This document shows positions 60,929-64,000 of a DNA stretch of 64,000 nt, in pieces. Both the position numbers and the translations under genes were made by a program. Source of the stretch: Chitinophagales bacterium (GTDB lineage: Bacteria; Bacteroidota; Bacteroidia; Chitinophagales; Saprospiraceae); assembly GCA_013298955.1 (NCBI GenBank), contig JAAFJT010000002.1:80169-144168 (forward strand), written 5' to 3'. The notes beneath the pieces are model-generated. The model was not told the DNA's origin and searched no databases. It saw nothing but the letters and a program-made list of their open reading frames with translations. Each line of letters opens with the position of its first letter. The first letter of the stretch is position 1.

Positions 60929-61945
60929 TTATTTCAAAGTTATATATTTTTTAATAAAATTTGTTTTAAAATACGCGCCCCAACCTTTACAACTATCTTG
61001 ATAATATTGTTGAACGGATTGCGCTCCATTCGGGTCAAAAGACGCATCAATGGCTTGAATTTTTGATTTCCAATCCATTAATTTTTGAATATAGGGTTCA
61101 TAAAAATGTTTTTTGAAAAATTTATTTAAGATATACATTTTAGGTGCATAAATCACTTTTCCGCCTTCGTACAACTTGACCCCATGAAAATGAAAAAAAA
61201 TACGTTCTACAACTTCCTGTGAATCAATTTTTTGTAACTTTAAAAGCTTGGGCGCAAACGAAGCCAATTGCCAATATTCATCAAAATAAAAATCATATTG
61301 TTGCAAATTCCAAGGCGCAATTCCACCGCCGAAATGCTTCAATACATGTACGCCCTTAAAACGCGTTGTCCAATCGTCTAAGTATTTTTGGTCGCCAAAT
61401 TTTCCATCTTCGATGCGATTATAACACCATTCCAAACATTGATGTCGCCACCAAGTCAAAATATGCAGCCCATTATCAGTATTATCAAAATACATAAATT
61501 GTACACAATATTTACCCGCAATCGCTGATTTATCATACTGTTTTGTATAACGATGTTCTGTAATAAGCACATTGCAATCTTTTGGAATCTCGTCAATTAA
61601 CACTTTTGGATGATTATAAAAAATCATATCTGCATCTATGTAAGTGCAGTGTGGCAACTTATACGTTTCTATCGCATATAAAATCGTACTACTCGTACAC
61701 GTCCAACAATATTCACCCCGAGAACGCGTCGGTTTGATACGCAACAATTGTTCATCTTCAAATTCAGATAGGGCAATCGGTACTAAATTGGGCAGATTCA
61801 ATTGCTTCAAAATGGCATAACATCGGTCATCAAAGGCAAATACATATAAGCGAAAATCATCTTTGCAGACTTCCGCTAAGGATTCATACGTCGCTAATCC
61901 GCGTGTCAAATAATTGGAATCAAAAAGCGTACAAAAATACAACAT
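60929..61945 (-). CDS. Glycosyltransferase-like protein with DXD motif
   Basis: 338 residues. GT-A-like Rossmann part with LYFCTLFDSNYLTRGLATYE, an acceptor/nucleotide region, and the DXD-type motif CTYIDADMIFYNHP near residue 105. Later FHFHGVKLYEGGKVIY resembles the C-terminal His motif of GT8-like or nucleotide-diphospho-sugar transferases. The enzyme lies in the glycan block, 23 bp before the QdtA-like gene on the same strand, and probably transfers a hexose to the O-unit. The exact family is uncertain. Confidence 0.82.
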   Translation of the reverse strand: MLYFCTLFDSNYLTRGLATYESLAEVCKDDFRLYVFAFDDRCYAILKQLNLPNLVPIALSEFEDEQLLRIKPTRSRGEYCWTCTSSTILYAIETYKLPHCTYIDADMIFYNHPKVLIDEIPKDCNVLITEHRYTKQYDKSAIAGKYCVQFMYFDNTDNGLHILTWWRHQCLEWCYNRIEDGKFGDQKYLDDWTTRFKGVHVLKHFGGGIAPWNLQQYDFYFDEYWQLASFAPKLLKLQKIDSQEVVERIFFHFHGVKLYEGGKVIYAPKMYILNKFFKKHFYEPYIQKLMDWKSKIQAIDASFDPNGAQSVQQYYQDSCKGWGAYFKTNFIKKYITLK

Positions 61946-61946
61946 T

Positions 61947-62747
61947 TTAAACTTTTAGTTTTAAAAAATATCCTTTGTAATGACAATTATAAAATGGTTT
62001 TTCCCATGCAGGAAAGGAATCTATGAATTGATAATTCGCTGCTAAAGCGGTTTTTAATGTTGCTTCGCTCAATAAATGACATGGGTACGAAGCACTATAA
62101 ATACTTGGTGGTACGATTTGTCTTGTAATTCTATTTTCTTGCTGATGCGTAACTGGTTGTAAATCAATTAGTAAATAAGGAACTTGGGTATTAGCAAAGG
62201 TCTTTATCCAATCATATGGGTTTTCTAAATATTGTAAAACACTGGAAACCAAGATTAAATGGGGCTGATATTTTTCGACTGCGGCGGACACTTCATATTC
62301 AAATTTCAAAGATTCATTTTCAAAGAATTGCTTTCCATAATCAACAAAATGTTTTTGTTCTACAATACACCATTTCAAATCAATCCCTTTCAACAAGGGC
62401 AAATATTGAAAATAAGTACTTCCCAAAGAACCCCCAAAATCTAAAATATGCAATTTTCCATCATATTGATTAACAATGTCTATCAAAATTTTTAAAATAT
62501 TTTTATCAACCTGCGGTTCTTGGAACAAAACGCCATCCCGTTCAAAAGCAGCGTCCCCATTTTTAACTGTCAAGGCTGCCGCACACACTTTTTGAAAAAT
62601 CGCATCATCATCATAGCCCGTGCAGGCATCACTCGCCGCTTTCCAATTCGGATAATTCCCAAACCAGCCTGTTTTTTTGATATTTTCGTAATAAAAATCT
62701 AACAAAAAAGGAGGCAAATAAGGTTCAAGAGCCGCTATTTTGAACAT
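61947..62747 (-). CDS. Methyltransferase of the TIGR04325 type
   Basis: 266 residues. Family features as I know them: NPNWKAASDACTGYDDDAI near the start, NGDAAFERDGVLF, LHILDFGGSLGSTYFQYLPL (SAM-binding motif with an unusual FGGSLGS loop), WCIVEQKHFVDYG and VLQYLENPYDWI. Members are encoded in O-antigen and capsule loci and are thought to methylate glycan or polyketide-like parts. Only one base separates it from the glycosyltransferase gene, so they are one operon. Confidence 0.85.
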   Translation of the reverse strand: MFKIAALEPYLPPFLLDFYYENIKKTGWFGNYPNWKAASDACTGYDDDAIFQKVCAAALTVKNGDAAFERDGVLFQEPQVDKNILKILIDIVNQYDGKLHILDFGGSLGSTYFQYLPLLKGIDLKWCIVEQKHFVDYGKQFFENESLKFEYEVSAAVEKYQPHLILVSSVLQYLENPYDWIKTFANTQVPYLLIDLQPVTHQQENRITRQIVPPSIYSASYPCHLLSEATLKTALAANYQFIDSFPAWEKPFYNCHYKGYFLKLKV

Positions 62748-62758
62748 ATTTTAAAATT

Positions 62759-63709
62759 TTAAAATAACTTATTAAAAATGGTTCCGACTGTTTTCAAACT
62801 CCAAATGCTATTTTTGAGTTTTCGCGCCGATTCATCCCGCAATAAGACCAATAAATTATCATCAAATTGTTTTAAACCAGCTGCTGCTGTCGCATAGGCA
62901 ACCGCGTGATGCCCCTGCAAACTATTAAACAACCAACCCAACAAATAGTGTCGAACATTCTGTACAGAAGGATGTGAAAAATCATTATAAAAAGTCAATT
63001 CCGTCCAACCAGCCGTATTTTTAAGGACATGACGGGCGATTTTTTGTTTCAATGGACTCGTAAATAAAGCACCAAAAGTCTCCGTATTCAAATAAATGGA
63101 ACCTTTTGGAGTCATTTCAGTCAAATCAAAAGGCATTTTGGTCATATAGGCTACGCAATCCACCATTTTATCCTCTCCAAGATAAGCATTAATAATGCCC
63201 GGCTCCATCTGAACAATCACGGCTTGATACTGCATTTCCAAACTTAAATTTTTAAATAAGCGCAAATCCGTTCCCTGCGTATCACTTTTAAACCAATCTA
63301 TGTACGTGATGCCAATTTCTTGCAAAATTTTATTGGGTTGAACTGCATTTAATTCGACCGATTCGACAATATCAAAAGCATTGGCAAAAGCATATTTGGC
63401 AAGCCCTTTGGTATCAGGCTTCAAAGTACTGCTACAATACGGGCTACGCGTCAAATAAAACGGTTGTTTACTTTGATGCACTTGGTCGGTTGCAATCCCA
63501 TTAAAAACAAAAAGTTTTTTAAAATCACTTTTTTCTTTTTCAATGAATGCAAAATCGCGGTCATCCGCATCGAAGGCAATCCCAATACTAAACCGCGCAA
63601 TATCTTTCCAAATCGGATTTAAGCCTTCTGACGCGCCAATATCCATCAAAACGGGCGGGACATCTTGAATTTCGGCTCTTTTAGCTATCAAATCAATGAA
63701 ACGTTTCAT
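62759..63709 (-). CDS. FkbM-like methyltransferase-fold protein
   Basis: 316 residues. Starts FIDLIAKRAEIQDVPPVLMD, then MDIGASEGLNPIWK (SAM-type loop), DADDRDFAFIEKEK, FKSDTQGTDLRLFKN and VQMEPGIINAYLGED, an arrangement like the FkbM/methyltransf_21 family, where D-x-x-Q-G and E are conserved. The function is probably O-methylation of a sugar in the glycan locus. It is the first gene of the minus-strand block in this window (11 bp before the next), with a large palindrome upstream. Confidence 0.78.
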   Translation of the reverse strand: MKRFIDLIAKRAEIQDVPPVLMDIGASEGLNPIWKDIARFSIGIAFDADDRDFAFIEKEKSDFKKLFVFNGIATDQVHQSKQPFYLTRSPYCSSTLKPDTKGLAKYAFANAFDIVESVELNAVQPNKILQEIGITYIDWFKSDTQGTDLRLFKNLSLEMQYQAVIVQMEPGIINAYLGEDKMVDCVAYMTKMPFDLTEMTPKGSIYLNTETFGALFTSPLKQKIARHVLKNTAGWTELTFYNDFSHPSVQNVRHYLLGWLFNSLQGHHAVAYATAAAGLKQFDDNLLVLLRDESARKLKNSIWSLKTVGTIFNKLF

Positions 63710-63785
63710 ATCATATTTGGTGCAATATCATCAAGGTTCAAAACCTGACGACGTTGTATTATAATTAATTAAAAATATTATATTT

Positions 63786-63950
63786 AACCCAAGTTGCGCG
63801 GTAATGCCGCCTACGGCGGCAAAAAGTTTTTTTAATGGCGTGTGTGTTTTGTTTTTAAAATTTTGCAAAGCAAAATTTTAAAAACAAAACACACACGCCA
63901 TTACCTCCTTTTTTTTGGGCGGCGAAGCCGCCTACCGCGCAACTTAGGTT
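63786..63950. repeat. 165-bp inverted repeat with a 34-bp perfect core
   Basis: The outer arms AACCCAAGTTGCGCGGTA and TACCGCGCAACTTAGGTT enclose GCCGCC hairpins on both sides. In the centre TAATGGCGTGTGTG... (63833-63866) pairs perfectly with 63870-63903 around AAA. It sits 76 bp upstream of the FkbM-like gene (minus strand), i.e. at its promoter side. Confidence 0.92.
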
Positions 63951-64000
63951 ATTTATGAAATAACGCTCTACGCTCTTAGGTAGTTATTTGAGTCCCTATT

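Noticed and set aside
1..64000. tRNA and rRNA genes
   Set aside because: No TTCGANTC-type arm with matching acceptor stem, and no rRNA-like sequence, was recognised on either strand by eye.

Overview
The window is AT-rich bacterial DNA from a member of the Bacteroidota. The support is a type IX secretion (T9SS) type B C-terminal sorting domain on a giant adhesin, a PorP/SprF protein beside it, several carboxypeptidase-regulatory-domain TonB receptors, DUF2480, WG-repeat and PD40 proteins, many lipoproteins with little Shine-Dalgarno signal, and promoters of the TTG / TAnnTTTG type. The gene content fits a Saprospiria/Chitinophagia-like lineage, but that rank is an inference. No rRNA, tRNA or CRISPR array was recognised.

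Layout. 1-6.1 kb: 3' part of a FadN-type beta-oxidation fusion gene, a tandem palindromic repeat, a decayed DUF1703-type gene, a TonB receptor preceded by a cysteine-rich small protein, DUF2480 and scpB. 6.1-19.5 kb: lipoproteins and secreted proteins of unknown role, a methyltransferase, a PD40 propeller, a polysaccharide deacetylase, asd, a coiled-coil protein, a YegP-repeat/TM/OmpA fusion and a PqqB-like metallo-hydrolase. 19.7-34.2 kb: mostly housekeeping and metabolism (alaA, an anchored nuclease, MsrA-MsrB fusion, argB-argE, a GH13 lipoprotein, gltD, MoxR ATPase, fbp, an Rpn-type nuclease, a GNAT acetyltransferase). 34.3-44.1 kb: a WG-repeat lipoprotein, then a T9SS surface module made of a 1501-residue adhesin with twelve six-cysteine repeats, PorP/SprF and an OmpA-family protein broken by a deletion/frameshift.

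44.2-54 kb: a co-oriented catabolic block with a TIM-barrel isomerase, TonB receptor, TcuA-like flavoprotein, PrpF-family isomerase with a lipoprotein signal, EamA permease and MFS permease. Together they suggest uptake and oxidation of a small polycarboxylate such as tricarballylate or trans-aconitate (inference). 54-59.3 kb: dnaA, a 5'-nucleotidase split into two genes, a small membrane protein and an A-type Fe-S carrier. 59.4-63.7 kb: a surface-glycan block with QdtB/FdtB- and QdtA/FdtA-like enzymes for a 3-amino-3,6-dideoxyhexose, a glycosyltransferase, a TIGR04325-type methyltransferase and a FkbM-like protein.

The most striking non-coding feature is several families of long intergenic hairpins built from short degenerate words. 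One family (six copies) has arms that change together from copy to copy and lies in divergent, tandem and convergent gaps. A second family (four copies, CACATAGG words) lies only between co-oriented genes, and in three cases its edge forms the stop codon of the preceding gene. At one of these a tandem array has repeatedly copied the last eight codons of the upstream gene.
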